Shown: piece after piece, positions 34,827 to 44,372 of the stretch
Layout: each line of letters starts with the position of its first letter
Numbering within the stretch: position 1 is the stretch's first letter
DNA from: Synechococcus sp. BIOS-U3-1
Lineage (GTDB): Bacteria > Cyanobacteriota > Cyanobacteriia > PCC-6307 > Cyanobiaceae
Direction of reading: 5' to 3'
Assembly (NCBI RefSeq): GCF_014279975.1
Contig: NZ_CP047936.1
Location: 2,294,001 to 2,358,000 of the forward strand
Length of the DNA: 64,000 bases
Program-made: the position numbers and the translations under genes
Notes under the pieces: generated by a model
The model's database searches: none
What the model saw: the letters and a program-made list of their open reading frames with translations, nothing else
What the model was told of the DNA's origin: nothing

Positions 34827-35502
34827 CCAGCGTCACCAGCGACTGCATCACAAGATCAGGGGCATAGTTGAGCTCAAGCCCCTGCGTCTGCAATTCTCGG
34901 ACCAGCAATGGAGCATCTCCGCCGCAGAGCCAAAGCGGAGAGGAATCGAGCTCTTGGGCTCGGAGAATTAGACCGACGAGACTTTCGATCACTCCCCGGC
35001 GCATCGCCTCGCACGAATCCCGAGGAAACGACACGTCATCGCAGGACTCCTGCCTCTGGTCGTCAGGATCTGTAAGCGCCTGAGTGCCTGCAGCCATGGC
35101 CTGCAACTGCAACCGCAATCCAGCGGCAAGCCAGCCGCCATTGAATTCGCCGCCTGCAGTCACCCGCGTCAAGCTGAGCACGGTGCCAGCATCAACAACT
35201 TTTACTGGGCCAACCCCTTTTGACTGGGTCCAGGCGCCCCATCCCGCAAGCGCCCTGTCGATGCCAAGCCATGGCGGTGCATTTCGAAGCGGAATCGCAT
35301 CGAGACAGAGCCGAGTGTCAGGCCTAAGCAAGGGATGGACAGGTACAGGTCCCACTGCCGCCCACGAGCAAAGCGGGGAAAAGCCAGACAAAACCGACGG
35401 CTGCGGCTGGGAATGGCTGTAGCTCCAGGCACCGCTCCTGGATTGCACAGCCCAGTGCCAGCGACTATTACCGATCAGCAGACAGCGCTGCTCAGAGGGC
35501 AT
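34804..35502 (-). CDS. coaX: Type III pantothenate kinase
   Basis: A 232-aa CoaX kinase, first step of CoA synthesis (pantothenate to 4'-phosphopantothenate). The start chosen is ATG 35502 (MPSEQRCLLIGNSRWHWAV), placing the nucleotide-binding GNSRWHWA at the very N terminus as in the family, although the frame is open further upstream. PWLGIDRALAGWGA and VDAGTVLSLTRVTAGGEFNG GW (residues about 115-140) are the pantothenate and catalytic Asp motifs. The C terminus contains PLWLCGGDAPLL. It follows cysH with a 2-bp gap and overlaps bcp at the 3' end. It has diverged from well-studied CoaX proteins but the motifs are clear. Confidence 0.88.
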   Translation of the reverse strand: MPSEQRCLLIGNSRWHWAVQSRSGAWSYSHSQPQPSVLSGFSPLCSWAAVGPVPVHPLLRPDTRLCLDAIPLRNAPPWLGIDRALAGWGAWTQSKGVGPVKVVDAGTVLSLTRVTAGGEFNGGWLAAGLRLQLQAMAAGTQALTDPDDQRQESCDDVSFPRDSCEAMRRGVIESLVGLILRAQELDSSPLWLCGGDAPLLVRELQTQGLELNYAPDLVMQSLVTLVSPAPDR

Positions 35503-35504
35503 GG

Positions 35505-36287
35505 TCAGATGCCATCGCCCATCACTCCGGGCACGTGAATTCCGCACTCCTGACGCTGTCCGCCGAAGCGGGTGCCGCGGCCCTCAGACTCAAGGCCGTC
35601 GGGAGCACTGGAATGCCAGTCGCCAACAGTGGAGTACCCCTGATCGAAGAGCGGATGCTGAGGCAGATCATGCTCCTGCATGTAATAGAAGACATCCCGA
35701 TTGGTCCAGCGCAACAAAGGGCGCAGAGACAGACGCTCACGAATCGGATCGAGCACGGTCATGGTCTTGCGCAGCTCTGTTTGGCCACGTCGCACGCCAC
35801 TGGCCCAGCAGCTCACCTCGCGTCCACTAAGTGCTTCCTCCAGCGGCTCCACTTTGCGAAGACGCAGATACAAATCCAGATCCTGCTCTCGTCCGGTCTC
35901 CCAAAGCCTGCCGTGGACTGCTTCCATCCGGGCAGGAGACACCGAAGACTGCGCCACAACGAGCTGAGTGCCCAGTCGCTCACACAGAGTGCTGGCGTAG
36001 CGATAGGTCTCTGCAGGCAGATATCCCGTGTCCACCCAGATCACAGGCACGGTGTCTCCTCCAGAGAGGCGACTGAGCATATGCAGCAACACTGACGACT
36101 GGATACCAAAGCTGGTGGTCATCGCGAAGCCGGAACCGAATCGATTGAGAGCCCACTGCAAACGCTGCAGCGGCTCCAGCAGCTCCAGCTCTGCTCGCAG
36201 GGTCTCGAGGCCTGCGGCCGCAAGGCCCGAATCCACACCGCCAGCGGTGCTGATCATGTCTGTGGTGCCCTGGCTCATGCACTCCAT
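35505..36287 (-). CDS. cysH: Phosphoadenylyl-sulfate reductase
   Basis: A 260-aa CysH that reduces PAPS to sulfite using thioredoxin in assimilatory sulfate reduction. The substrate-binding P-loop-like segment (AMTTSFGIQSSVLLHMLSRL), VIWVDTGYLPAETYRYA and LRPLLRWTNRDVFYYMQEHD are typical. The catalytic cysteine is in the C-terminal QECGIHVPG. The paired CC...CxxC of APS-type (Fe-S) reductases is absent, with only one internal Cys in VSCWASG, so PAPS rather than APS is the expected substrate. It is first in a two-gene unit with coaX. The ATG at 36287 is used; an ATG three codons later is also possible. Confidence 0.93.
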   Translation of the reverse strand: MECMSQGTTDMISTAGGVDSGLAAAGLETLRAELELLEPLQRLQWALNRFGSGFAMTTSFGIQSSVLLHMLSRLSGGDTVPVIWVDTGYLPAETYRYASTLCERLGTQLVVAQSSVSPARMEAVHGRLWETGREQDLDLYLRLRKVEPLEEALSGREVSCWASGVRRGQTELRKTMTVLDPIRERLSLRPLLRWTNRDVFYYMQEHDLPQHPLFDQGYSTVGDWHSSAPDGLESEGRGTRFGGQRQECGIHVPGVMGDGI

Positions 36288-36347
36288 CCTCCAATGCCGA
36301 GGTGACCACAGGTCTGCCTATGGTTTCAGTACGCACCAGAGAATGCC

Positions 36348-37520
36348 TTGACTCCCCCTGCCAGCGGGCAAGTTCAACCGATCGTGGTGATCGGTGGTGG
36401 ATTCGCCGGATTGTCGACGGCGCTTGCCTTCAGTCGCCTGCATCCAAGACCAGCGATCGTGCTGATCGAACCTCGTGACCGCTTCGTCTTCGTTCCTCTG
36501 CTCTACGAATTACTGAGCGGAGAACTCAAGGGATGGGAAGTTGCACCCAACTACGCATCCTTGCTGCAGGGGCATGGGATCAGTCACCTGCAGGACCGTG
36601 CGAGCTCCATCGATCTCGATACCCGGTGTGTCACCACAACATCGGGCCGCGCCCTGCATTACAGCCAGCTTGTTTTGGCTACAGGTGCACAACCCGCGGA
36701 CTTTGGGATTCCAGGAGTCCGCGACAATGCCCTCAATTTTCACACTCTGTCTGATCTGCAACCTCTGCAGGACCGACTGCAGGAGCTGCGTCGGCGCCCG
36801 TCAGGCAGTAGCTCCCTCGTGATTGCTGGTGCTGGTGCCACAGGAGTTGAACTGGCTTGCAAGGCCGTGGACCTGCTCAATGGAGCCGCCACGGTGCAAC
36901 TCGTTGAACTCGGTGATCAGATCTTGCCTAGATCGAAAGCCTTTAACAGGGAGCAGGCCGAGAAAGCCCTGAAAAAACGTGGTGTCACCGTTCACCTCAA
37001 CACCAAAGTGGACTCGGTGACAGCAACTTCCGTGATCCTGAGCGGAGCACAGGGCTCATCTCAACTAGACCATGACGGACTGATATGGACCGCAGGCAGC
37101 CGACCCACCATTCCGGAAATCTCTCCCAAGCAGGCGCTTCATCAAGGGCGACTGCCAGTCACTGAATCGCTCCGTCTGCAGGCCTACCCGGATGTTCTGG
37201 CACTCGGAGATATTGCTGTGAATCCCAATGCAGACCTGCTTTCCAGCTGGCCACATTCGGCTCAGACGGCCATTCAGCAAGGTCAGTTTGCAGCCAAAGC
37301 GCTCAAGGCAAAGCTTCAGAACAGTGAGACAAACGCCTTTGTGTTTAAGGATCTCGGCGAAATGCTCAGCCTTGGCGTTGGAGATGCCTCGATTACCGGA
37401 TTAGGACTGACCCTCGCTGGCCCTCTGGCCTTCAAGCTACGCCGACTGACCTATCTGACCCGGTTGCCAGGGCTTTCGCTGGGGCTTCGCGCAGCCGGAG
37501 CCTGGCTGGTCAGTCCTTGA
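36348..37520 (+). CDS. Type II NAD(P)H dehydrogenase (NDH-2)
   Basis: A 390-aa flavoprotein of the NDH-2 family, transferring electrons from NAD(P)H to quinone without proton pumping. Residues 11-25 (IVVIGGGFAGLSTAL) are the FAD dinucleotide fold, with RDRFVFVPLLYELLSG as the family motif. SLVIAGAGATGVELACKAVD (about 150-170) is the NAD fold, and VLALGDIAVNPNADLLSSWP the second FAD contact. The C terminus has only weak membrane character. TTG start at 36348. The TTG start of hflX overlaps its stop by 4 bp, indicating co-translation. In cyanobacteria such enzymes often act as redox sensors of the quinone pool. Confidence 0.9.
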   Translation: MTPPASGQVQPIVVIGGGFAGLSTALAFSRLHPRPAIVLIEPRDRFVFVPLLYELLSGELKGWEVAPNYASLLQGHGISHLQDRASSIDLDTRCVTTTSGRALHYSQLVLATGAQPADFGIPGVRDNALNFHTLSDLQPLQDRLQELRRRPSGSSSLVIAGAGATGVELACKAVDLLNGAATVQLVELGDQILPRSKAFNREQAEKALKKRGVTVHLNTKVDSVTATSVILSGAQGSSQLDHDGLIWTAGSRPTIPEISPKQALHQGRLPVTESLRLQAYPDVLALGDIAVNPNADLLSSWPHSAQTAIQQGQFAAKALKAKLQNSETNAFVFKDLGEMLSLGVGDASITGLGLTLAGPLAFKLRRLTYLTRLPGLSLGLRAAGAWLVSP

Positions 37521-39229
37521 AACAAGCTCACCTGGCAGGACGAACCAGGGGGCTGCGTCCATCACAGCTCAAACAGCTGGATCGTCTCAGCCATCGTCGT
37601 CACCCTGATGATTCCGGCGCTGACGCCTTCACGCTGGAGCGGCTCGCAGAGCTGGCTGTAAAGCTTGAGGAAACGCTGCATCTGCTGATCGACGACCGTG
37701 GCGTTTGCCGCCTGCTTTGGGTTGGCCCACTTGGAGAATCCGATCGACTGGACCGACATCTTCAGGGCGGCTCCAGGCGTCGGTCCAGGCAATGGCGCCT
37801 GATCAGCACACTGCATGAGCGCCGTTCTCCGGAGCTGGTCCCTGATGGTCGCGATGCGGTGATCGCCCTAGACGTTCAGCCCGAGTCATGGCTGCGGTAT
37901 CAGGCCGTGATCTCTCGTAGTGGGATCCGTTCCGGTGCCCTATGGGTTCCGGATCACAAAGCCGGTGGCGGCTGGAGTTGCGGCGAAACAGGCGATCTGA
38001 CGATGCTCTGCCGCTGCGACACCCCTGTCGGGAATGCCGATCGGCGTGGCGAAACACTGCAGGGAACAGAAGAGCCCACTGCAACGGTGGAGCAGGTGCT
38101 GCTGCTCACTCTCACCGGCGCGGACCCAGCACGAAACGAGCGAGAACTGGCCGAACTGGAGGGGTTGACCCGTAGTGCTGGAGCAAAAACGGTTGCAGTC
38201 TGCCGCCAGCGTCAGGGACAGATCAACCCTCAGACCCTCTGGGGTACGGGCAAGCTGCAGGAGGCTGCCCTGGACATCCGCAAGCACGGCGCCACGCTTG
38301 TCATTACCGACAGAGAGCTCACTCCTGTTCAAGCCAGAAACATGGAGCAGCTTCTGGACAGTCCTGTGATGGATCGCAGCGAGCTGATCCTCGACATCTT
38401 TGCCCAGAGAGCCTCCAGTGCTGCAGGTCGCCTGCAAGTGGAACTGGCTCAGCTCCGCTACCGACTTCCAAGGCTTAAGGGACGCGGATTGAGCCTGTCT
38501 CGGCAAGGGGGGGGCATCGGCACCCGCGGGCCGGGAGAAACACAGCTCGAAAAAGACAGGCGTGCCATCAGCCGCCGCATCGAACATCTGGGTCGGGAAT
38601 TGCGCCAGCTAGGGGCGCACCGAGCCAGGCTCAGAGAGGGACGCCAGGACCTACCTGGTGTGGCCCTGGTTGGGTACACAAATGCTGGCAAGTCGTCGCT
38701 GCTCAATGCGCTCTGTAATCGCGCTCCGGGAGGACCGGTCCAAGCCGAAAACATCCTGTTTGCAACCCTTGATCCCACAACACGTCGTCTCTGCTTGCCA
38801 AGGGCTGGAGCCGCACCGCGTGAACTGTTAATCACCGACACGGTGGGCTTCATTCGTGAACTACCGGCGCCCCTGATGCAAGCCTTCATGGCCACGTTGG
38901 AGGAAACACGCAATGCAGACCAGCTCCTGCTGGTGGTGGATCTCGGTGATCCCGACTGGCAGGGACAACTCAAAGCTGTTCACGCCATCCTCGATGGTCT
39001 TGGCTGTGAGCAGCCCAGACAGGTGCTGGCTAACCAGATCGACCGGTGTCATGCAGGAGCCCTGGAGCAGATCCGTGAACTGGAACCCGAAGCCCTCTAC
39101 CTCTCCGCCACTCTGGGAACAGGCCTGAAGGGTCTGCGAACATGGCTTGAACAGACGTTCTGGGAGTCCACACCAGAAACAGTCAGCCCACCTGTCACGG
39201 AGCCAACAGGCGCACCCCCCAATGGTTGA
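37517..39229 (+). CDS. hflX: GTPase HflX
   Basis: A 570-aa HflX, a ribosome-associated GTPase that splits stalled 70S ribosomes. It has an extended N terminus (about 180 residues) typical of cyanobacterial forms. The HflX domain follows (AGAKTVAVCRQRQGQINPQT, TLWGTGKLQEAALDI), then the Gly-rich GGGIGTRGPGETQLEKDRR. The GTPase domain has G1 GYTNAGKSSLLNAL, G3 DTVGFIRELP and G4 NQID. TTG start overlapping the NDH-2 stop. The following transporter gene starts inside its last codons, so hflX heads a run of overlapping genes. Confidence 0.95.
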   Translation: MKQAHLAGRTRGLRPSQLKQLDRLSHRRHPDDSGADAFTLERLAELAVKLEETLHLLIDDRGVCRLLWVGPLGESDRLDRHLQGGSRRRSRQWRLISTLHERRSPELVPDGRDAVIALDVQPESWLRYQAVISRSGIRSGALWVPDHKAGGGWSCGETGDLTMLCRCDTPVGNADRRGETLQGTEEPTATVEQVLLLTLTGADPARNERELAELEGLTRSAGAKTVAVCRQRQGQINPQTLWGTGKLQEAALDIRKHGATLVITDRELTPVQARNMEQLLDSPVMDRSELILDIFAQRASSAAGRLQVELAQLRYRLPRLKGRGLSLSRQGGGIGTRGPGETQLEKDRRAISRRIEHLGRELRQLGAHRARLREGRQDLPGVALVGYTNAGKSSLLNALCNRAPGGPVQAENILFATLDPTTRRLCLPRAGAAPRELLITDTVGFIRELPAPLMQAFMATLEETRNADQLLLVVDLGDPDWQGQLKAVHAILDGLGCEQPRQVLANQIDRCHAGALEQIRELEPEALYLSATLGTGLKGLRTWLEQTFWESTPETVSPPVTEPTGAPPNG

Positions 39230-41066
39230 GCTCAGTGCCGCTCTTCAGAACGGAGACGCTCTGATCACTCTGGCTGTGCTGCTAGTCGCGGTGGCCCTAT
39301 TCATCAGCGGAGCAATGGCACCCGAACTGGTAGGGCTGCTCTGTGTGTCGCTGCTGATGATCGGTGGCGTGCTCACCCCTTTACAGGCACTGAGCGGCTT
39401 CGGCAGCCCAGCACTGATCACGCTGATGGGACTGTTCGCCGTTTCAGCAGCCCTGTTTCGCAGCGGCGCCCTTGATCGACTGAGAGAACTGATTGCATCC
39501 GAAAGCATCCGCACGCCCAGGCGCATGGTGGGCTTGCTGACCCTGGTGGTGGCGCCGATCTCTGGCGTGGTGCCCAACACCCCGATTGTGGCCAGCCTGC
39601 TTCCGGTGCTGGAGTCCTGGTGCCAGAAGCGAGGGATCGCGACATCCAGAGTGCTTCTACCTCTTTCATTCGCCACACTTCTGGGGGGCACCCTGACCCT
39701 GCTCGGCAGCTCAGTGAATCTGCTGGCAAGTGACATCAGCCAGCAACTGGGATACGGATCCCTCGATCTGTTCAGCTTCAGCGCCATCGGAGTGCCGGTT
39801 TGGCTTGCCGGAGCGAGCTACATGCTGCTTGCCCCTCGCACATTGCTGCCAGACAGAAGTGCCCCCGATGATCAGCTCAACACCAACTCGTCGCTCACTG
39901 GATACTTCACCGAAGTCACGATCCCAGGCTCGTCCTCCCTTGTCGGACAAACCCTGCGGCACAGCCGTCTGCAACGTCGCTTCGATGTGGACGTTCTGGA
40001 GCTGCAAAGAGGTAGCGAGCGAATTCTTCCACCCCTGGCCGACCGCTGCATCGAGGCCGAGGACCGCCTGCTGCTGAGAGTCACCCGCGAAGATCTGCTC
40101 CGACTGCAACAAGAGCACACGATTCAGCTGGCCACCTCCAGTCGTCCTTCCGCTGATCAACCCGCCGTGGTCAACACTGAACCGGCCTTGTCCAGCCAAG
40201 GTACAGACGGTCAGAAAACCGTTGAGGTGCTGCTACCTGCTGGGTCCACACTAGCCGGTGCAAGCCTGCGGGAGCTGCGCTTTCGACAACGCCACAACGC
40301 AACGGTACTGGCACTGCGCCGTGGTCAGCAAACGGTTCAAGAGCGACTTGGCCAGGCCGTTCTTCGTGAAGGTGATGTTCTGCTCTTGCAAGCTCCGCTG
40401 GATGCGATCCGAGGGCTTCAGGCGAGTAACGATCTGCTGGTGCTCGACCAGCTTGAAAACGATTTACCCACCATCCGCCGCAAACCTCAGGCCATCACCA
40501 TCACGGCTCTGATGCTGCTGGTCCCCACAGTCACCGCCGTGCCTCTGGTGGCCGCCGTGCTACTGGCTGTTGTCCTGCTGGTGCTGATGGGATGCCTAAG
40601 AACAGGTGAGGTGCAGCGCTCGATCAGGCTGGACGTCATTCTTCTGCTCGGGTCCCTCTCCAGCTTCAGCGTGGCTCTGCAAACCAGTGGCCTGGCCAAC
40701 GCAATGGCCTCCGACATGGAGAGACTGCTGCTGAACTGGCCGTCTTACTGGGCGTTACTGGTGATTTTTCTAGCCACCAACCTGATCACCAGTGTGATGA
40801 GCAATGCAGCCTCGGTGGCACTGCTGGTTCCCGTGGCAACTCAACTCGCCCCCTCTTTGAACCTTCCCCCCCAGGCTCTTTTGCTCACGGTTCTGTTCGG
40901 AGCCAGTCAGTCGTTCCTGACTCCAATGGGATACCAGACCAACCTGATGGTTTTCGGACCAGGGCGTTACCAGTTCTTCGATGTGGCTCGCTATGGGGCT
41001 GGTCTCACATTGCTGATGACCTTTCTGGTCCCAGGACTGATCCTCTCCCAGGCGGGAGGTCGCTGA
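39222..41066 (+). CDS. SLC13/DASS-type anion transporter with TrkA-C domains
   Basis: A 614-aa membrane transporter of the divalent-anion:sodium symporter/SLC13 group, whose cyanobacterial members carry sulfate. The ATG at 39222 overlaps hflX by 8 bp; the frame is open upstream but that part reads as hflX-overlapping sequence. Helices begin with ALITLAVLLVAVALFISGAM. Two cytoplasmic TrkA-C-like domains are inserted (about 215-300 and 330-415, with LVGQTLRHSRLQRRFDVDVL and LAGASLRELRFRQRHNATVL). The second membrane half has TNLITSVMSNAASVALLVPV and FGASQSFLTPMGYQTNLMV, the SLC13 substrate/sodium motifs. Exact anion is inferred. It is followed 4 bp later by the potassium transporter. Confidence 0.9.
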   Translation: MVELSAALQNGDALITLAVLLVAVALFISGAMAPELVGLLCVSLLMIGGVLTPLQALSGFGSPALITLMGLFAVSAALFRSGALDRLRELIASESIRTPRRMVGLLTLVVAPISGVVPNTPIVASLLPVLESWCQKRGIATSRVLLPLSFATLLGGTLTLLGSSVNLLASDISQQLGYGSLDLFSFSAIGVPVWLAGASYMLLAPRTLLPDRSAPDDQLNTNSSLTGYFTEVTIPGSSSLVGQTLRHSRLQRRFDVDVLELQRGSERILPPLADRCIEAEDRLLLRVTREDLLRLQQEHTIQLATSSRPSADQPAVVNTEPALSSQGTDGQKTVEVLLPAGSTLAGASLRELRFRQRHNATVLALRRGQQTVQERLGQAVLREGDVLLLQAPLDAIRGLQASNDLLVLDQLENDLPTIRRKPQAITITALMLLVPTVTAVPLVAAVLLAVVLLVLMGCLRTGEVQRSIRLDVILLLGSLSSFSVALQTSGLANAMASDMERLLLNWPSYWALLVIFLATNLITSVMSNAASVALLVPVATQLAPSLNLPPQALLLTVLFGASQSFLTPMGYQTNLMVFGPGRYQFFDVARYGAGLTLLMTFLVPGLILSQAGGR

Positions 41067-41070
41067 GCGC

Positions 41071-42474
41071 ATGGCACTGCCTCGAGCCATTCATCGCACT
41101 CAGGCGTGGTATCGGCGCCTCACGGTGCCCCAGTTCACGGTCGTGACGGGATTGCTGGTGATCACCATCGGGACACTGCTGCTGTCGAGCCCGCTCTGCT
41201 CCAGCACGAGTGTCGGACTCTGGGAAGCACTCTTCACAGCCACCTCCGCGGTCACCGTGACAGGCCTCACCGTGATTGATGTCGGCAAGGATCTAACCGT
41301 CGTCGGTCAGGCCGTTTTAGCGGTCATGATCCTGGTGGGAGGTCTAGGCCTGATGGCGATCACCACTTTTCTTCAGGGGTTCGTGGTGCGGGGAGCCTCC
41401 CTGCGACGTCGCTTGGATCGTGGCCAGACCCTCGATCAATTCGGAGTGGGTGGCGTCGGCGGCACATTCAGAAGCATTGCCCTCACTGCAGCGGTGCTGA
41501 TCATGGTGGGCGCCGTCGTGCTCTACAGCTACGGATTTTCAGACCTTCCTGCGGGTGGAGAAAGGCTGTGGGCATCGGTGTTTCACAGCATCTCGGCCTA
41601 CAACAACGCAGGTTTCGGCCTCTGGAACGACAGCCTCGAGAGCTACCGGACAAATCGGGTGGTGAATGCTGTGATCATGCTGCTGATCGTTCTAGGAGGC
41701 CTCGGCTGGCGTGTGACCAGCGATCTCTGGAGCAACCGACAACGACTTAAACGCCGCAATCTCAGTCTTCACACACGACTGGTTCTGAGAACGTCGATTC
41801 TGCTGATCCTGATCGGGACCTTCGGGCTGCTGCTGACTGAATCCCTTTCCAAAGGGCACATCCTCACCACGATGGGCTGGCCTGAGAGGCTGATGAGCGC
41901 CTTGTTCGAATCCGTGAGTGCTCGAACAGCGGGCTTCACCACTGTTCCGCTCTCAGAGCACAGTGTTTCTGACTCCGGACTGTTGCTGCTGATGGCATTG
42001 ATGTTCATCGGAGCCAGCCCTGGAGGCACCGGTGGAGGCATCAAGACCACCACGGTGGCAGCACTGATGGCCGCCACCCGATCCACACTTCGCGGTCAAG
42101 ATGATGTCGTTATCCGGCATCGTCAGATTCCCGACAAAGTGGTGCTGAGGGCAGTAAGCATCGTGATGGCGTCGCTGATGTTTGTGCTTGTGATGGCACT
42201 GCTTCTCGCCCTGACCACCAATCAGAACGGCGAGGAGCCACTCACCTTCCTGGAACTGCTGTTCACCTGCATCTCAGCGTTTGCCACCGTGGGGATGGAT
42301 CTTGGAGTGACGGAACAGCTGGGGCGGTTTGGACAGCTAATCCTGGTTGTGGGAATGTTTGTGGGCCGACTTGGAATCCTGCTGCTGCTGAGTGCCATCT
42401 GGGAGAGCTTCGACCGAAACCAGCTGCAGCGCCAGAATCGGATCGGTTATCCCCGTGAGGATCTCTATGTCTGA
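41071..42474 (+). CDS. ktrB: KtrB/TrkH-family potassium transporter, membrane subunit
   Basis: A 467-aa membrane subunit for sodium-dependent potassium uptake. The four pore loops of the Trk/Ktr/HKT family are visible: ATSAVTVTGLTVIDVG, SISAYNNAGFGLWNDS, SVSARTAGFTTVPLSE and CISAFATVGMDLGVTE, each with the selectivity glycine. The family-typical GASPGGTGGGIKTTT lies between them. The partner RCK subunit follows 24 bp downstream. In cyanobacteria the Ktr system is important for survival of salt and osmotic shock. Marine strains commonly place it beside a SLC13 transporter, as here. Confidence 0.95.
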   Translation: MALPRAIHRTQAWYRRLTVPQFTVVTGLLVITIGTLLLSSPLCSSTSVGLWEALFTATSAVTVTGLTVIDVGKDLTVVGQAVLAVMILVGGLGLMAITTFLQGFVVRGASLRRRLDRGQTLDQFGVGGVGGTFRSIALTAAVLIMVGAVVLYSYGFSDLPAGGERLWASVFHSISAYNNAGFGLWNDSLESYRTNRVVNAVIMLLIVLGGLGWRVTSDLWSNRQRLKRRNLSLHTRLVLRTSILLILIGTFGLLLTESLSKGHILTTMGWPERLMSALFESVSARTAGFTTVPLSEHSVSDSGLLLLMALMFIGASPGGTGGGIKTTTVAALMAATRSTLRGQDDVVIRHRQIPDKVVLRAVSIVMASLMFVLVMALLLALTTNQNGEEPLTFLELLFTCISAFATVGMDLGVTEQLGRFGQLILVVGMFVGRLGILLLLSAIWESFDRNQLQRQNRIGYPREDLYV

Positions 42475-42498
42475 ACGCGACTCATTGGGGCTAATGCC

Positions 42499-43203
42499 AT
42501 GAGGGATTGGTGGCACTGGTCGCCTGCTGAAGACAGCGACCCCCGCAGCTTCGGAATCGTGGGCGTCGGACGCTTCGGCAGTGCTGTTTGCCGCCAGTTG
42601 ATGCAGAGCGGGGCAGACGTACTTGCAGTGGATCGTTCCTCGAAAGCGATCGAGGAACTCAGGCAACTTGAGCCGTCGATCGAAGCAAGGGTCTTGGACT
42701 GCACCGATGAGGAATCACTCAGGGAAGCGGGGATCCTCGACATGGACACTGTGGTTGTAGCGATCAGTGAACCGATCGAAGCCAGCATCACGGCCACCCT
42801 GATCGCCAAAGACAGCGAGGGCACTCGAGTTCGCCGGGTGATTGCACGGGCCACCAGCGATCTGCACGAAAAAATGCTGAAGCGCGTCGGTGCCGACCGC
42901 GTGGTGTTTCCCTCGCGGATGCAAGGAGAGCGTTTGGGTCTTGAGCTAGTGCGACCCAACCTGATGGAGAGGTTGGAGCTGGACGAGCTCAACTCGATCG
43001 AGGAGATCAAAGTGCCAGAGCGCTTTGTTGGACTGTCGCTGCGCGATCTCAACCTGCGTAAGAACTACCGAGTCAATGTGCTGGCCGCCGGTCCCGCTGC
43101 GGACTTGATGGTCAATCCACCCGCATCACACGTTCTGATGGAAGGCCACGTTCTGGTGGTGATGGGGTTGACGGATGACCTTCAAAACCTCCCCCGCACC
43201 TGA
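42499..43203 (+). CDS. ktrA: KtrA/TrkA-family RCK regulatory subunit
   Basis: A 234-aa cytosolic RCK protein that binds NAD(H)/ATP and gates the KtrB channel. The RCK_N Rossmann motif FGIVGVGRFGSAVCRQLMQS (residues 17-36) is followed by the acidic end VLAVDRS and by TVVVAISEPIEASITATLIA. The RCK_C domain is at about 150-230 (FVGLSLRDLNLRKNYRVNVL, then VLMEGHVLVVMGLTDD). The ATG at 42499 gives a short extension MRDWWHWSPAEDSD before the Rossmann fold. It is directly downstream of ktrB. Confidence 0.94.
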   Translation: MRDWWHWSPAEDSDPRSFGIVGVGRFGSAVCRQLMQSGADVLAVDRSSKAIEELRQLEPSIEARVLDCTDEESLREAGILDMDTVVVAISEPIEASITATLIAKDSEGTRVRRVIARATSDLHEKMLKRVGADRVVFPSRMQGERLGLELVRPNLMERLELDELNSIEEIKVPERFVGLSLRDLNLRKNYRVNVLAAGPAADLMVNPPASHVLMEGHVLVVMGLTDDLQNLPRT

Positions 43204-43211
43204 CCGGAATC

Positions 43212-44366
43212 ATGCGCGTTCTCGGGCTGATGAGCGGCACCAGCGCCGATGGAGTGGATGCCGTTCTTGCTGAGTTCAGTGGACCATCGAGCAGCCCAAG
43301 CTGGACCCTCATCCACAGTGCATCCTGCCCCTATCCCTCCAATCTGCGCGCGCGCATGCTGGCCATGGCCCAGGGGGAAGCCGCACCTGCAGCAGCCGTT
43401 CTGGAACTGGCTGAAGCGATCACTGAACAACAGGCAAACGCCGCTGAAGCCTGTGATCCTGATCGTTCAGCCAGCCTCGTTGGCTGCCATGGTCAAACAA
43501 TCTGGCATCGCCCTCCTGACGACGACGCGAAAGGCAAGCGCCGACGTGGGAGCAGCTGGCAGATGCTTCAGGCCACTCTGCTCGCACAAATGCTGCAGCG
43601 ACCAGTCATTCACGATTTCCGTGCCGCCGACCTCGCTCTGGGAGGTCAGGGTGCACCACTTGTACCCATGGCCGATGCGGCTCTGATGGGCAAGATCGAA
43701 GGCTGGAGAGCGCTGCTGAACCTCGGTGGCATCGCCAACATCACCCTGATTCCCCCGTTACGCGGCCCAGACCGGAAACGCCCAGTGCTCGGCTGGGACT
43801 GCGGTCCCGCCAACAGCCTGATCGACCTAGCGATGACAGCTTTCAGTGATGGGCAAGAGCGCTATGACCGGAATGGAGACATGGCTGCGCTGGGAGAGGT
43901 GATCGATGCACCGCTGACAAGCTGGCTCCGTGAGCCCTACTTTCTGAAGAAAGCACCAAAGTCAACCGGTCGGGAGCTGTTCGGCCGCGAGGATCTTGAA
44001 CGGAGGCTCAGCGAGCTTCATCCGGCCGGCCCCGAGGACCAGATCGCCACTCTCACAGCCTTAACAGCTGCAGTGGTGGCTCAGGATCTGCAGCATCTGA
44101 GCGATCTAGACCTTCCCTTGCCGGTGGAAATGGTGGTAGCCGGGGGAGGCCGCCGCAACAGAACCCTGATGCGGGAATTGCAGTCGCGTTGCCATGGCCT
44201 CAGAGTGCGCCCCAGCGACGAGCTAGGTCTTCCATGCGAGACGCGTGAAGCGTTGGTGTTCGCACTACTGGCCTGGTGGCATCACCGCAATCATCCCGGA
44301 AATGCGCCCTCCATCACTGGGGCTGAGCGCAGCTGTGTTCTGGGGGTGCGCGCCGAACCGGTCTAA
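43212..44366 (+). CDS. anmK: Anhydro-N-acetylmuramic acid kinase
   Basis: A 384-aa AnmK that phosphorylates and opens 1,6-anhydro-MurNAc released in peptidoglycan turnover, giving MurNAc-6-phosphate for recycling. Family motifs seen: VLGLMSGTSADGVDAVLAEF at the N terminus, VGCHGQTIWHRPP, HDFRAADLALGGQGAPLVPM, LNLGGIANIT, WDCGPANSLID and the C-terminal VVAGGGRRNRTLMREL. Length matches the family. It starts 8 bp after ktrA and so may share its transcript. Confidence 0.96.
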   Translation: MRVLGLMSGTSADGVDAVLAEFSGPSSSPSWTLIHSASCPYPSNLRARMLAMAQGEAAPAAAVLELAEAITEQQANAAEACDPDRSASLVGCHGQTIWHRPPDDDAKGKRRRGSSWQMLQATLLAQMLQRPVIHDFRAADLALGGQGAPLVPMADAALMGKIEGWRALLNLGGIANITLIPPLRGPDRKRPVLGWDCGPANSLIDLAMTAFSDGQERYDRNGDMAALGEVIDAPLTSWLREPYFLKKAPKSTGRELFGREDLERRLSELHPAGPEDQIATLTALTAAVVAQDLQHLSDLDLPLPVEMVVAGGGRRNRTLMRELQSRCHGLRVRPSDELGLPCETREALVFALLAWWHHRNHPGNAPSITGAERSCVLGVRAEPV

Positions 44367-44372
44367 GCCCTT

